From an uncultured Pseudomonadota bacterium (GTDB lineage: Bacteria; Pseudomonadota; Alphaproteobacteria; RF32; CAG-239), in assembly GCA_902494875.1 (NCBI GenBank), contig CABUUO010000004.1, forward strand, positions 52,285 to 116,284: DNA of 64,000 nucleotides, given 5' to 3'. The translations under genes and the position numbers were made by a program. Below are positions 36,263-45,614 of this stretch, piece after piece (position 1 is the stretch's first letter; the number at the start of each line of letters is the position of its first letter). The notes beneath the pieces are model-generated. The model saw nothing but the letters and a program-made list of their open reading frames with translations, was not told where the DNA came from and did not search any database.

Positions 36263-38008
36263 ATGGGAAGTATCGGTATTTTTAGCAGCACTTCAAATGT
36301 GATTTTAACAGTTCTGTCGTTGATTCTGTTATTTGGCGCTTGCATTTATGCCTCGGTCGGAACCAAGCTTGGTCGTGGTGTCTGGCTGCTTTTCTGGGGA
36401 TTGACGGTCGAGTTTGTGGCCGTGGTCATCAGTTGGCAGACCATGCGCCTTTATTCTCAGGGCGCGCCGATTGAAGGCTGGGTTTTTGTCGAGTTGTTTT
36501 TCAACCTGATTTCGATGATTCTTTTGGCAATGGCCGCTTCTCAGATATTGGTCAACAACATTCCCGATATGCCGGTAATCAGCATTTTCGGTGCCGTTGG
36601 CCTGATTGCAATTATTTATTTCATTTTTATTTCTCCGGACGGCTATATGGTTGCCAATATGCGCCAGATTTTCCCGATTACCGGTTTTGCTTATATTTCC
36701 GTCAGCTTTTTGAGTCAGATTCACCAGAAACATCACGGCGGTTTCATCTTCGCCGGACTGGTAACGACTTCAGTTGCTGTTATTCTGGCTCTGAAAATGT
36801 TTGGCGTGGAATATTTTGTCTCGGTTGCCTGGTATGTTCCGATTGTGGTCTATTTGCTTTTAAGCATTGCGCTGGTTATGATGAAAGGCGATTTTTACGC
36901 AAAAAAATGGGCGGAAAGCCAGCTTGAAATTGAAAAATACAACCGTCGGATTGAAGAAATTATCAAGTCTTCTCCGTTTCCGATTATCATTTCGCGCTTG
37001 AGCGACGATCGTATTATTTTGGCCAATACCAATGCCATTAAACTTTTCGGCATTCGTCAGGAAGAGCTGGAACGCTATCGCCTGAAAGATTTCTTTGCCG
37101 ATTCTGAAAACCGCCGCCTCTTAAACGAGCGTCTGGAGCAGGAACGGGAGGTTCAGGATTTTGAAGTCCTGGTCAAAACCCCGAGCGGAGACACGCCGTT
37201 TTGGTTGCTGACTTCGGCCAACATCATCGACTATAACTACGATGTTGCTCTGTATGCGGCTTTTCAGGACATCACATCCCGCAAAAACCGAGAGGTTCTG
37301 CTCAAAAACCAGGCCATCCGCGATCCGCTGACTTCGCTGTTTAACCGCCGCTATTTTGAAGACGAGGTTTATAAGCGCATTCTGGCTTCCAAGGCGGAAC
37401 GCCAGCCCTACAGCGTATTGATGATTGATGCCGACCATTTCAAAAATGTTAATGACACATATGGGCACAAGACCGGTGATAAGGTTCTGATCGAACTGGC
37501 TTCTACCTGTGAGCGTGCGCTGCGCGACGTGGATATTGTGGCTCGCTACGGCGGTGAGGAATTTGTTATCTATCTGGCTGGCGTCAATGCCAAAAAAGCC
37601 AAAACCGTGGCCGACCGCCTGCGTGAGACGATTTCCGAAATTGTGGTCCATTCGGACGAAGGTGACGAGGTTCGCTTTACGGTCAGTATCGGTATTTCTT
37701 CCTTTGAAGTTTCTGATAACATTGATACCCTGATCAAGACCGCCGACGAAGCCTTGTACAAAGCCAAGGAAAACGGCCGCAACCGCGTCGAGGTCTTCAA
37801 CAAGGAAGAGCTTGAGGCCTTTGACAACAAGGAAACGCAGGAACGAATTAAAAATGAAGTCAATAACCGTCATCCGATTTTTGATAAGGAAGAAAACGAG
37901 GAAATATCTCTGCTGGACGGCATCGAGGCCAAACATATCCAGTCGGAAAATCCGAAAATCGAAGATGACAGCGTTTTAATCGGCGTCGATGCCGAAGATT
38001 TGAAATAG
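36263..38008 (+). CDS. Diguanylate cyclase with membrane sensor and PAS domain
   Basis: 581 residues: an N-terminal region with about seven membrane helices (1-215), a PAS domain (about 235-345) and a GGDEF domain (about 355-510) with active site GGEEF at 430-434 and an RxxD inhibitory site (RDVD) five residues before it. It should make c-di-GMP and be subject to product inhibition. An acidic tail of about 65 residues follows. The ATG follows GAAGGA. The RNA methyltransferase starts 7 bases downstream. Confidence 0.9.
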   Translation: MGSIGIFSSTSNVILTVLSLILLFGACIYASVGTKLGRGVWLLFWGLTVEFVAVVISWQTMRLYSQGAPIEGWVFVELFFNLISMILLAMAASQILVNNIPDMPVISIFGAVGLIAIIYFIFISPDGYMVANMRQIFPITGFAYISVSFLSQIHQKHHGGFIFAGLVTTSVAVILALKMFGVEYFVSVAWYVPIVVYLLLSIALVMMKGDFYAKKWAESQLEIEKYNRRIEEIIKSSPFPIIISRLSDDRIILANTNAIKLFGIRQEELERYRLKDFFADSENRRLLNERLEQEREVQDFEVLVKTPSGDTPFWLLTSANIIDYNYDVALYAAFQDITSRKNREVLLKNQAIRDPLTSLFNRRYFEDEVYKRILASKAERQPYSVLMIDADHFKNVNDTYGHKTGDKVLIELASTCERALRDVDIVARYGGEEFVIYLAGVNAKKAKTVADRLRETISEIVVHSDEGDEVRFTVSIGISSFEVSDNIDTLIKTADEALYKAKENGRNRVEVFNKEELEAFDNKETQERIKNEVNNRHPIFDKEENEEISLLDGIEAKHIQSENPKIEDDSVLIGVDAEDLK

Positions 38009-38015
38009 GAACAAA

Positions 38016-39149
38016 ATGGACTGTGCTTTCAGTGAAAAATGCGGCGGCTGTGTGTATCGCCATCTTTCGTCTGAAGAATATCAGGAGCGAAAACGCCGCG
38101 CGGTTTTAACCATTCTGCACAATCTGCAGGCGCAGGATTTTCGTTTTGCCGAACCGTTTTTTGTCGGTGACGGGCAAAGGCGCCGGGCGACCTTTGCTTT
38201 TCAGATGAAAAAAGGAAGGCTTTCTTTCGGTTTTAATGTTCGTGCCGGCAGCGAGATTATCAATATAGACCGCTGCTGTCTGTTAACGCCGGGAATCAAC
38301 CGGGGGTTGGCGGGGCTGCGGAAACTGGCCGCCGCCGTTTGTGCCGTAAAGACGTTTTCCGTTTCTAAGGGGCGCAAAACGACGCCGGTTTTCGTAACCG
38401 CCGGAGACGTTTCCGTAACCGAAGCCGATAACGGTCTGGACGTGGTGCTGGAGTTTGACGCGGAGCTCAATCTGGATTACCGGATGGAAATTTTTGAGCT
38501 CAGTCAGCAGCTTGACAATGTTATTCGCATCTCGCACCGCCGCCGGCCGGGCGCTGTGCCGGAAGCGGTTGTCGAAAAGACAAAACCGGTCATCGGTATT
38601 GCCGGATATGAAGTCCTTATTCCTGCCGGAACCTTTTTGCAGGCATCGGCGCTTTCCGAAAAAGTGTTGATTGATACGGTGTTGAAGTATGCGGGGAATG
38701 CCGGTGGAAAAATTGCCGATCTGTTTTGCGGCGTCGGAACCTTTTCCTACCCGTTGTCGCGGTTGCCCGGAACCGGAATTTTGGCCGTGGATTCGTCGGC
38801 TGAGCTGCTGGAAGGGTTTCGTCGTTCCGTTAACAAAAATATGATTTCCAATATTGATATCGCGACCCGAAATTTGTTTAAATATCCGCTGGACGAGAAG
38901 GAATTAAACGGTTTTGACCTTGTCGTTTTTGATCCGCCGCGGGCAGGCGCCCGCGCGCAGGTGCAGAAAATCGCGGCGATGGGAGCTTCCGCGCCGGCCA
39001 GGGTTGTTGCCGTTTCCTGCAATCCGCACAGCTTTGTCAGCGATGCCAATCTGCTGATTTCCGGAGGTTACCGCCTGGAAGAAATCACGCTTGTCGATCA
39101 GTTCAGCTATTCTAATCACAGTGAGCTTGTTGCCCTGTTTACAAAATAA
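38016..39149 (+). CDS. RNA (uracil-5-)-methyltransferase, RlmC/RlmD family
   Basis: A SAM-dependent enzyme that makes 5-methyluridine in rRNA or tRNA through a covalent cysteine. 377 residues. The [4Fe-4S] ligands are Cys3, Cys9, Cys12 and a later Cys in DRCCLL. The SAM motif is DLFCGVGTFSYPL, DPPRAGA is motif IV, and the catalytic Cys335 is in VSCNPHS. There is no N-terminal TRAM domain, as in RlmC. The exact target base cannot be told from sequence. Confidence 0.9.
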   Translation: MDCAFSEKCGGCVYRHLSSEEYQERKRRAVLTILHNLQAQDFRFAEPFFVGDGQRRRATFAFQMKKGRLSFGFNVRAGSEIINIDRCCLLTPGINRGLAGLRKLAAAVCAVKTFSVSKGRKTTPVFVTAGDVSVTEADNGLDVVLEFDAELNLDYRMEIFELSQQLDNVIRISHRRRPGAVPEAVVEKTKPVIGIAGYEVLIPAGTFLQASALSEKVLIDTVLKYAGNAGGKIADLFCGVGTFSYPLSRLPGTGILAVDSSAELLEGFRRSVNKNMISNIDIATRNLFKYPLDEKELNGFDLVVFDPPRAGARAQVQKIAAMGASAPARVVAVSCNPHSFVSDANLLISGGYRLEEITLVDQFSYSNHSELVALFTK

Positions 39150-39202
39150 AAGGGAACTTATATAGTGACGATATATTCATTGTTTTAAGGACAAATAGGT
39201 TT

Positions 39203-39847
39203 ATGCTTAAAAAGTTTCTGCCGGTTTTAATGATTGTTTTGCTCGGCGGCTGTGCCGAAACGCCGGACAGGCTCTGTCCGCTGGTTACCCTCAGCCGTGA
39301 AAATTCGCGTCTGATACAAAAAGTAAATTATCAGGATGATTTCGAAGTTGAGTTCAAGGGCTATGAAGGCTATTGTTTTTATGACAAGCGCGTCAACCGC
39401 GAGAAAGCCCGCATTACGCCGATTTTTGTCGTGACCAAACTGCGCAAAACCGATGAAAGCGACGTGCATTTCAGCTGGTTTACCGAGACGCTTAAAGGGC
39501 CGCCGGAATATTTGGGCCGCCGGGATTATTTTACCGGGACCACCTTGCCTCAGGGGGTGCGCAGCAAAGAGTTTCGGGGACAATCCGTTGAATTGAAAAT
39601 TCCCGATTATATGAAATATGAATTTGAAATCAATGCCGGGCTGAACCTGTCAAAAGAAGAAAAAAAGTATAACCGGCGGATATTTGATGTCGATTTTGAA
39701 TATTATGAAGGCAGCCCGCAGCCGGAAAAGCCGGCAGTGAAGCTCAAGGTTTATCCGCAGGAAGTCTATGAAGACGGAACCCCCGTTGACGTAAAATATT
39801 ATCAGCCTGCGCCTCAAGAGCAAAACGGCTGTTTGGGCTGCGATTAG
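39203..39847 (+). CDS. Lipoprotein of unknown function
   Basis: 214 residues with lipobox LLGGC (Cys17) and a mature part rich in Tyr, Glu and Lys. The segment DRLCPLVTLSRENSRL resembles lipoproteins that lie near transketolase in other Alphaproteobacteria, as here. The C-terminus ends in CLGCD. It probably sits in the periplasm attached to a membrane; function not known. Confidence 0.75.
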   Translation: MLKKFLPVLMIVLLGGCAETPDRLCPLVTLSRENSRLIQKVNYQDDFEVEFKGYEGYCFYDKRVNREKARITPIFVVTKLRKTDESDVHFSWFTETLKGPPEYLGRRDYFTGTTLPQGVRSKEFRGQSVELKIPDYMKYEFEINAGLNLSKEEKKYNRRIFDVDFEYYEGSPQPEKPAVKLKVYPQEVYEDGTPVDVKYYQPAPQEQNGCLGCD

Positions 39848-39882
39848 TGTGTTTTTTTATCTTGCAATCAGGGAGATGTTTA

Positions 39883-41865
39883 ATGAAACTAGGCAAATCA
39901 GAACAGTCTATACGCAAAATGGCCGATGCCATTCGTTTTCTCAGCGCTGACGCCATTGAGAAGTCCAAATCCGGTCATCCGGGAATGCCTTTGGGCATGG
40001 CCGATGTCGCCGCCGTCCTCTTTTCAAAGGTTATTAAGCTTAATCCGGCGGCGCCGCGCTGGTTTGACCGCGACCGTTTCGTCCTTTCCGCCGGGCATGG
40101 TTCAATGCTGATGTATTCGCTTTTGTATCTGATGGGATACAAGGATATTTCCCTTGATGATATCAAAAACTTCCGCCAGCTCGGAGCCAAAACTGCCGGC
40201 CATCCGGAATACGGACACCTTCAGGGCATTGATATGACTACCGGCCCGCTGGGGCAGGGCATCAGTTCCGCTGTCGGTATGGCTATTGCCGAACGCGTTA
40301 TTGCCGCCAAATACGGTGAAGATGTCTGCAATCACTATACCTATGTCATTAACGGCGACGGCTGCCTGATGGAAGGCATTTCCGAAGAGGCGGTTTCTTT
40401 GGCCGGTCACCTGAAACTGAACAAGCTGATCGTCCTTTGGGACAACAATAATATTACGATTGACGGTACGGTGGACAAGGCCAGTTCAGTCGACCAGATC
40501 AAACGCTTTGAAGCCGTCGGCTGGAACACGATTGAAATTGACGGACACAATTACGGCGAAATAGAAAAAGCTCTGCGTAAGGCGCAAAAATCCAAAAAAC
40601 CGACCCTGATTGCCTGTAAAACCAAAATCGGTTTCGGCGCACCAAACAAGTGCGGTACCAGCAAATGCCACGGTTCGCCGCTCGGCGCCGAGGAAATTGC
40701 CGCCATGCGCAAATTTTTGGATTGGAACTATGAGCCGTTTGTCGTTCCTGCGGACATCTTAAAAGACTGGCGCGACGCCGCTTCCCGCAATGCCGGGGAG
40801 TATGCCGATTGGCAGAAGCGCGCCAAGGCCAAAGGAAAGGCGTTTTTGGACCTGATTGAAAACAAACTGCCCAAAAACTGGGACAAAGAGTTGAATCTCC
40901 TGAAGGAAAAGGCCATCGCCGAACAGACCAAAGTCGCCACCCGCAAGGCTTCGCAGATGTGTCTGGAAAAAATTGTGCCGAACGTTCCCGAAATCATCGG
41001 CGGTTCGGCGGATCTGGCCGCTTCCAACCTGACTTTTGTCGAAGGCATGAAGACCATTACCGCCGAAGACTATAACGGCAACAACATTATGTACGGCATC
41101 AGGGAACATGCCATGGGCGCAATAATGAACGGTTTGGCGCTGCACGGCGGCGTAATCCCCTATGGCGGCACATTCTTTGTTTTTTCCGATTATATGCGGC
41201 CGGCCATGCGTCTGGCGGCGCTGATGGGCTTGCGGACAATTTATGTTCTGACTCACGATTCCATCGGCGTCGGCGAAGACGGGCCGACCCATCAGCCGGT
41301 GGAACATCTTGCTTCTTACCGCGCTATGCCGAACATTTATACTTTCCGCCCCTGTGACGTGGTTGAAACGGCCGAAGCCTGGCAGATTGCCGTTGAGAGC
41401 GAAAATACGCCGAGCATTCTGGCGCTGACCCGTCAGGGATTGCCTCTGTTGCGCACGTCTGCCGAAGAAAATCTCACTCGCAGAGGCGGCTATGTGATTT
41501 CTGACGTTGCCAAGGGCAAAAAACGCAAAGCGACGATTATTGCCACCGGTTCGGAAGTTTCTTTGGCCGTAGAGGCGCAGAGACAGTTGCGGGAAGAAGG
41601 TATTGAAACTGCCGTCGTGTCCATGCCATGCGCGGAATTGTTTGACGCGCAGGATGTTTCCTATCAGGAAGATGTGCTGGGAGCGGCGCCGCGTATTGCC
41701 GTTGAAGCCGCTTCAAAATTCGGTTGGGAACGGTATGTCGGTCTTAACGGCGACATCATCGGCATGGATGGCTTCGGAGCCTCCGGTCCTGCGGAAGAGC
41801 TTTATAAATATTTCGGAATTACGGTAGACGAGGTGGTTGACGCTGTCAAGAACTGTCTCAAATAG
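39883..41865 (+). CDS. tkt: Transketolase
   Basis: A thiamine-diphosphate enzyme of the pentose phosphate pathway, 660 residues. The ThDP motif is GDGCLMEGISEEA with the NNITIDG metal ligands; substrate-binding HGSMLMYS and the C-terminal GIREHAMG and THDSIGVGEDGPTHQP motifs are intact. The ATG at 39883 follows GGGAGA and is preferred to an upstream in-frame codon that overlaps the lipoprotein gene. rpe and fba, of the linked pathway, lie 1-5 kb downstream in separate units. Confidence 0.96.
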   Translation: MKLGKSEQSIRKMADAIRFLSADAIEKSKSGHPGMPLGMADVAAVLFSKVIKLNPAAPRWFDRDRFVLSAGHGSMLMYSLLYLMGYKDISLDDIKNFRQLGAKTAGHPEYGHLQGIDMTTGPLGQGISSAVGMAIAERVIAAKYGEDVCNHYTYVINGDGCLMEGISEEAVSLAGHLKLNKLIVLWDNNNITIDGTVDKASSVDQIKRFEAVGWNTIEIDGHNYGEIEKALRKAQKSKKPTLIACKTKIGFGAPNKCGTSKCHGSPLGAEEIAAMRKFLDWNYEPFVVPADILKDWRDAASRNAGEYADWQKRAKAKGKAFLDLIENKLPKNWDKELNLLKEKAIAEQTKVATRKASQMCLEKIVPNVPEIIGGSADLAASNLTFVEGMKTITAEDYNGNNIMYGIREHAMGAIMNGLALHGGVIPYGGTFFVFSDYMRPAMRLAALMGLRTIYVLTHDSIGVGEDGPTHQPVEHLASYRAMPNIYTFRPCDVVETAEAWQIAVESENTPSILALTRQGLPLLRTSAEENLTRRGGYVISDVAKGKKRKATIIATGSEVSLAVEAQRQLREEGIETAVVSMPCAELFDAQDVSYQEDVLGAAPRIAVEAASKFGWERYVGLNGDIIGMDGFGASGPAEELYKYFGITVDEVVDAVKNCLK

Positions 41866-41880
41866 TTTCCTAATACAACA

Positions 41881-41912
41881 AACAGGCTGCAAAATTTTGC
41901 AGCCTGTTTTTC
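41881..41912 (+). terminator. Terminator of tkt
   Basis: A perfect 14-bp inverted repeat (41881-41894 with 41895-41908) followed by TTT; an AT core forms the loop. It may also serve the minus-strand gene that ends at 41929. Confidence 0.85.
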
Positions 41913-41928
41913 TTTGTCTTTGAGAATA

Positions 41929-42390
41929 TCACCGCGATACCAAAAACATTCTAATGCATAAGATTGCAATGCAAAGTCCTGCAAAGCGAAAACAAAATGC
42001 GTCGAACCAATATTGATAATGGAGCCGTTTGTTTGTTTCGCTTTCTTTGAGGAAAAATAGGTTTAAGGTGCTTTTCTCCGTTTGGTTCAGGTCTGTTTCC
42101 TGACAATCAATCTGCGGTGCAATATTTTCCGGATCATGTTCTTTCATCTTTTTGCGATACAAAGAATACGCCGTCGTATAAATGGTTGCGGCACAAAACG
42201 CGAGAGCCGCGACTGCCCATGCGGCAGAAACCGAAAAACTAAGAACAAAAACGATAAACATGATGCCGCCGCTGGCCAGAAAATGGAGCAGCCATCCGCA
42301 TTTTCGTTCTCTTGCAACCAAAGGTGCTGTGTGGCGGGTAAGATAAGCGCCGATAGTTGCCAGCACCAGAAATAATAATACTTTTTCCAT
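41929..42390 (-). CDS. Small membrane protein of unknown function
   Basis: 153 residues from the ATG at 42390. Membrane segments at about 4-18, 34-75 (probably two) and 130-150, with an acidic cytoplasmic or periplasmic loop between. The frame is open for 64 codons upstream, but that part is not gene-like. No clear ribosome binding site. Confidence 0.55.
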   Translation of the reverse strand: MEKVLLFLVLATIGAYLTRHTAPLVARERKCGWLLHFLASGGIMFIVFVLSFSVSAAWAVAALAFCAATIYTTAYSLYRKKMKEHDPENIAPQIDCQETDLNQTEKSTLNLFFLKESETNKRLHYQYWFDAFCFRFAGLCIAILCIRMFLVSR

Positions 42391-42641
42391 ACGATAAAAA
42401 TTAAAATAAATATAATGTTTTCGAGGCTTAAAATAGAAACATTTTGTCGGAAAAGCAAGTTTTTTTTGGTTAAAGTTTTGTGACAAATCATCACCGGCTT
42501 TCATCTCTGCGGAAATGAGGAATTTGCTGGCTGTCGTTTCATTTCCGGGTTCCCCGGCGTAACTGATAAAAATTTCTTGCAAATATGTGCTGAGAGGATA
42601 TATTTAGCGCAGTAAATAAAAACACATTAAGGAGTTAAAAT
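42391..42641. promoter_or_regulatory. Control region of the aldolase gene
   Basis: Contains a promoter candidate TTGCAA (42577-42582), 16 bases, TATATT (42599-42604), just upstream of the aldolase ribosome binding site AAGGAG. Further up is a 9-bp inverted repeat (CGGAAATGA at 42510-42518 with TCATTTCCG at 42539-42547) around a 20-base centre. The repeat lies upstream of the promoter, so it would be a protein-binding site rather than an RNA hairpin if this promoter is the one used. Confidence 0.5.
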
Positions 42642-43691
42642 ATGCCTTTAGTTACAATGCGTCAGATTCTTGACCATGCTGCCGAGAACAATTACGGTGT
42701 TCCGGCTTTTAACATTAACGATATGGAACAGGTTATTGCCGTTTTGCAGGCTGCAAGAAAGGTAAATGCCCCTGTCATTTTGCAGACCTCTACCGGTGCC
42801 CGCAAATTTGCCGGAGATCCGATGATTCGCCATATGGTTCAAGCCGGTATCGAAATGTTTCCAGAATTGCCGATCTGTATCCATCAGGATCATGGTTCTT
42901 CAATTGACATCTGCCAGTCTGCAATTGTCAACGGCTATTCTTCGGTTATGATGGACGGTTCTCTTGAAGCTGACGGAAAAACTCCTTCTTCTTTTGAATA
43001 TAATGTTCATGTCACTAAAGAAGTCGTTGCCCGTGCTCATGCGGTCGGCGCCTCTGTCGAAGGTGAGCTTGGTGTAATCGGTTCGCTGGAAACCGGCAAG
43101 GGTGACAAGGAAGACGGTCACGGTGCGGAAGGCGTGATTGATAAAAAACGTCTGGTTACCGATCCTGACGAAGCCGCCCGTTTCGTTGCCGAAACCAAAC
43201 TTGACGCTTTGGCCGTTGCAGTCGGAACTTCCCATGGCGCTTACAAGTTTACCCGCAAGCCCGATGGTGAAATCCTGGCAATTGACGTTATTGAGAAAAT
43301 TCATAAAAAACTGCCGAATACCCATATGGTTATGCACGGTTCGTCCTCCGTTCCTCAGGAACTGCAGGATTTGATTAACGCTTACGGCGGTGCCATTCCG
43401 CAGACCTACGGCGTTCCTGTGGAAGAAATCGTCCGCGGCATTAAGTCCGGCGTTCGCAAAGTCAATGTTGACACAGATTGCCGCATGGCCATCACCGGAG
43501 CCATTCGCAAGATTTTTGCCGAAAATCCGAAAGAATTTGATCCGCGCAAATATCTCAAACCTGCAATTGAAGAAATGCAGAAAGTCTGCGAAGCGCGCTA
43601 TATCGCTTTCGGTGCTGCCGGTCATGCCGACAAGATCAAAGCCGTTCCGATGTCCGAAATGGCAAAACGTTATGCTGCGGGCGAAATTTAG
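42642..43691 (+). CDS. fba: Class II fructose-bisphosphate aldolase
   Basis: A zinc-dependent aldolase of glycolysis/gluconeogenesis, 349 residues. The zinc ligands are in IHQDHGSSID and in GTSHGAYK and VMHGSSSVP; the NVDTDCRMAITG phosphate site is present. Length and motifs fit the FbaA-like class II group common in Alphaproteobacteria. Monocistronic with a terminator. Confidence 0.96.
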   Translation: MPLVTMRQILDHAAENNYGVPAFNINDMEQVIAVLQAARKVNAPVILQTSTGARKFAGDPMIRHMVQAGIEMFPELPICIHQDHGSSIDICQSAIVNGYSSVMMDGSLEADGKTPSSFEYNVHVTKEVVARAHAVGASVEGELGVIGSLETGKGDKEDGHGAEGVIDKKRLVTDPDEAARFVAETKLDALAVAVGTSHGAYKFTRKPDGEILAIDVIEKIHKKLPNTHMVMHGSSSVPQELQDLINAYGGAIPQTYGVPVEEIVRGIKSGVRKVNVDTDCRMAITGAIRKIFAENPKEFDPRKYLKPAIEEMQKVCEARYIAFGAAGHADKIKAVPMSEMAKRYAAGEI

Positions 43692-43710
43692 TCCGTTGGT
43701 TACAGATATT

Positions 43711-43741
43711 AAGGCCCTTCTGCAAAGAGGGGTCTTTTTTA
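43711..43741 (+). terminator. Terminator of fba
   Basis: A 10-bp stem with two G-T pairs (43711-43720 with 43727-43736), loop TGCAAA, followed by a T run. Confidence 0.8.
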
Positions 43742-43825
43742 TTGCCAATTGAAATAAGCGGTGCTAAAGATAAAACAAAATAAGATTATTGATATTTTTT
43801 ATGTTTAATTTAAAATTCAAATTGT

Positions 43826-44200
43826 ATGAAAAAATTTTTATTCTTTTTGTTTGCCGCATTTTTATGTGTCGGCATCAACGCTCAGGCTCAAACTCAAATC
43901 GAACCGGTGGAGGATGTTGAAGAGGAATGTGAAGTCGTTTCTCTGGATGAAGACATTGTCTGCGAATTCCGCTTTGTTTATGACGTCAAATACACCAGTG
44001 CGTTTGATCCTGAAAAGGGAATGTGGAAAGTGCGTCTGGAAGAGGTTTTTGAAAAGCCGGATCCTTTCCGCCGCCACGTCGAAATCTATTGGCTGAAGCT
44101 TGATGAAGGCTGTGATCCGGGACCGATGGTGCTGGATAAATTCAAAATCAGCGGTCATCGGTTTGCAATTTACCTGATGAAAAAAATTCCCAAAAAGTAA
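43826..44200 (+). CDS. Small secreted protein of unknown function
   Basis: 124 residues with a cleavable signal peptide (cut after AQA near residue 21). The mature part is acidic, with three cysteines (ECEVV, IVCEF, EGCDP) that could form disulfides. There is no Shine-Dalgarno; the leader is AT-rich. The next gene starts 5 bases after its stop. First of four small exported proteins between fba and the ferritin gene. No family recognised. Confidence 0.7.
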   Translation: MKKFLFFLFAAFLCVGINAQAQTQIEPVEDVEEECEVVSLDEDIVCEFRFVYDVKYTSAFDPEKGMWKVRLEEVFEKPDPFRRHVEIYWLKLDEGCDPGPMVLDKFKISGHRFAIYLMKKIPKK

Positions 44201-44205
44201 AGGTT

Positions 44206-44628
44206 ATGAAATCAGGTAAGGTAATTTGTTTGCTTGCCGCGGCTGTTGTCGTTGTGTCGGTTTGGTTCAAAAATATGCCTCTGCCGCAAAAAACGCCGCA
44301 GGAAACCGCATTTTGCGATTCGCTCCAAAAGGGAAAACTTGATTTTAAAGAAGGTTTTTTATATGAGCGCTTCATTTCTTCCGAAGAATTTGAAACTTTG
44401 CAAAATGTCCGAATTGCCCTGAAAAAGGATGAGCATGTCGTTATGTCGGTTTTGGGCGGCGAAAGGATTGCAAATTCAACTGTCGGATTTGTTGTTCGTC
44501 GGCCGGATGACACGCGTTACAGTATTTTTCTGCATTTTCCGGGAAATCGGAGTTCTGAATGGGATGAACAGCGTTTGGAATATAAATATGCCGGGAAAAA
44601 GGTCGGTGTAAACTTTGTCAGTCCATGA
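44206..44628 (+). CDS. Small exported protein of unknown function
   Basis: 140 residues with an N-terminal hydrophobic segment (about 6-22) that could be a signal anchor, then a soluble beta-rich domain. It shares a sparse pattern with the protein at 44775: V-x-S-V, then T-x-V-x-F, then W near the end and a final G-x2-V-x-V-x-F. This suggests distant paralogy. Preceded by AAAGG; in an operon with 43826. Confidence 0.7.
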   Translation: MKSGKVICLLAAAVVVVSVWFKNMPLPQKTPQETAFCDSLQKGKLDFKEGFLYERFISSEEFETLQNVRIALKKDEHVVMSVLGGERIANSTVGFVVRRPDDTRYSIFLHFPGNRSSEWDEQRLEYKYAGKKVGVNFVSP

Positions 44629-44640
44629 ATTCATTTAATT

Positions 44641-44680
44641 GAAAACCCTTTAAAAGAACATTCTTTTAAAGGGTTTTCTT
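44641..44680 (+). terminator. Terminator of the 43826-44628 pair
   Basis: A perfect 17-bp AT-rich stem (44641-44657 with 44662-44678), 4-base loop. Confidence 0.8.
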
Positions 44681-44700
44681 TATATGGGTTTCGGAAAGTT

Positions 44701-44729
44701 TTGTCTAGACATTGTTCTTGGCTTATGTT
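44701..44729 (+). promoter_or_regulatory. Candidate promoter for the 44775 gene
   Basis: TTGTCT (44701-44706), 17 bases, TATGTT (44724-44729); the start codon lies 45 bases further on. Confidence 0.45.
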
Positions 44730-44774
44730 ATAAAAAAACAGATTCCAGATTATTGTAACTAAAAATATAACCAA

Positions 44775-45191
44775 ATGAAAAGAAAAGATTTTTTTCTTAT
44801 CGTTATTGCCGCGGTAGTAATGGCGGTGGTAATGAAGTGCTTCAACCAAAATGCGGATGACGTTCCTTCCGATTTCCCGGAACTTGAAAAAAAGACGGAT
44901 TTTAAGGATGCCGGACAGCCGTCAGTATTGCCGCTTGCCGACGATTATTCTTTTGAGGAAGAACCGGCCGGTGACATAATTGCCATTTACAAGCTGGCTC
45001 CCGGGGACAAAGTCGAGAGTGTGGAGTGGAAAGACACCCCGGAGCATGGAACAAGCGTTGTTTTCAAAACGGAGCAAGGGGTACTTTATTATCTTTCCTG
45101 CCAAAAAATGCAGAATTGGGAGCTGTATCCGCGGAATAAAGAATATGTGTTTTCAAACGGCAGCGTTTTGACTGTCAGATTTGAAAATTAA
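44775..45191 (+). CDS. Small exported protein, possible paralog of the 44206 gene
   Basis: 138 residues. Hydrophobic N-terminus (about 6-22), an acidic linker (about 25-65), then a compact domain ending in YVFSNGSVLTVRFEN. No Shine-Dalgarno before the ATG (AT-rich leader). The domain resembles that of the 44206 product in the order of conserved hydrophobic and aromatic positions. Function unknown. Confidence 0.7.
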   Translation: MKRKDFFLIVIAAVVMAVVMKCFNQNADDVPSDFPELEKKTDFKDAGQPSVLPLADDYSFEEEPAGDIIAIYKLAPGDKVESVEWKDTPEHGTSVVFKTEQGVLYYLSCQKMQNWELYPRNKEYVFSNGSVLTVRFEN

Positions 45192-45209
45192 AATGCCGAA
45201 AAAACAATC

Positions 45210-45247
45210 AGAAAAGCCGTATTCGTGAAGAATTACGGTTTTTTTTA
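45210..45247 (+). terminator. Terminator of the 44775 gene
   Basis: Hairpin AAAAGCCGTATTC with GAATTACGGTTTT (one bulge, one G-T pair) followed by a T run. Confidence 0.75.
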
Positions 45248-45367
45248 TTGCATTTTTTGGCAAAAAGGATTAAAAATCCGCCCTTGTGAATTTATTATTT
45301 GTCCTTTAAGCATTATGTTTTAATCCTTAAAAGGGACGCATTACAAACATTTAAATTAAATAAGCGT

Positions 45368-45610
45368 ATGGAAAATTTGAGAAATTCTTTTTTAGTTTTT
45401 TTGTTTTTTGGGGGTATCTTTTTGGCGGTAAACGGCTGTGTTTCAGATTATTCGAACGAAAACTTCTCTGAGATAGACATCCAAATGATAGATACGGTTT
45501 CCGCACCGCCGTCGTCAATGGCGACCAAGATATTTGAACCGGATCCTCTGCCGAAACCGGCACCGATGGACGAAAGGCTCAGCCCGTCTGTTGCGCTTCC
45601 CGAATTATAA
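45368..45610 (+). CDS. Small lipoprotein, unknown function
   Basis: 80 residues from the ATG at 45368, chosen because it places a signal peptide and lipobox (AVNGC, Cys24) at the N-terminus. The mature part is short, Pro-rich and probably unstructured (PPSS, PDPLPKPAP). There is no Shine-Dalgarno. The frame is open 23 codons upstream, but without a gene-like start. Confidence 0.6.
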   Translation: MENLRNSFLVFLFFGGIFLAVNGCVSDYSNENFSEIDIQMIDTVSAPPSSMATKIFEPDPLPKPAPMDERLSPSVALPEL

Positions 45611-45614
45611 AACA

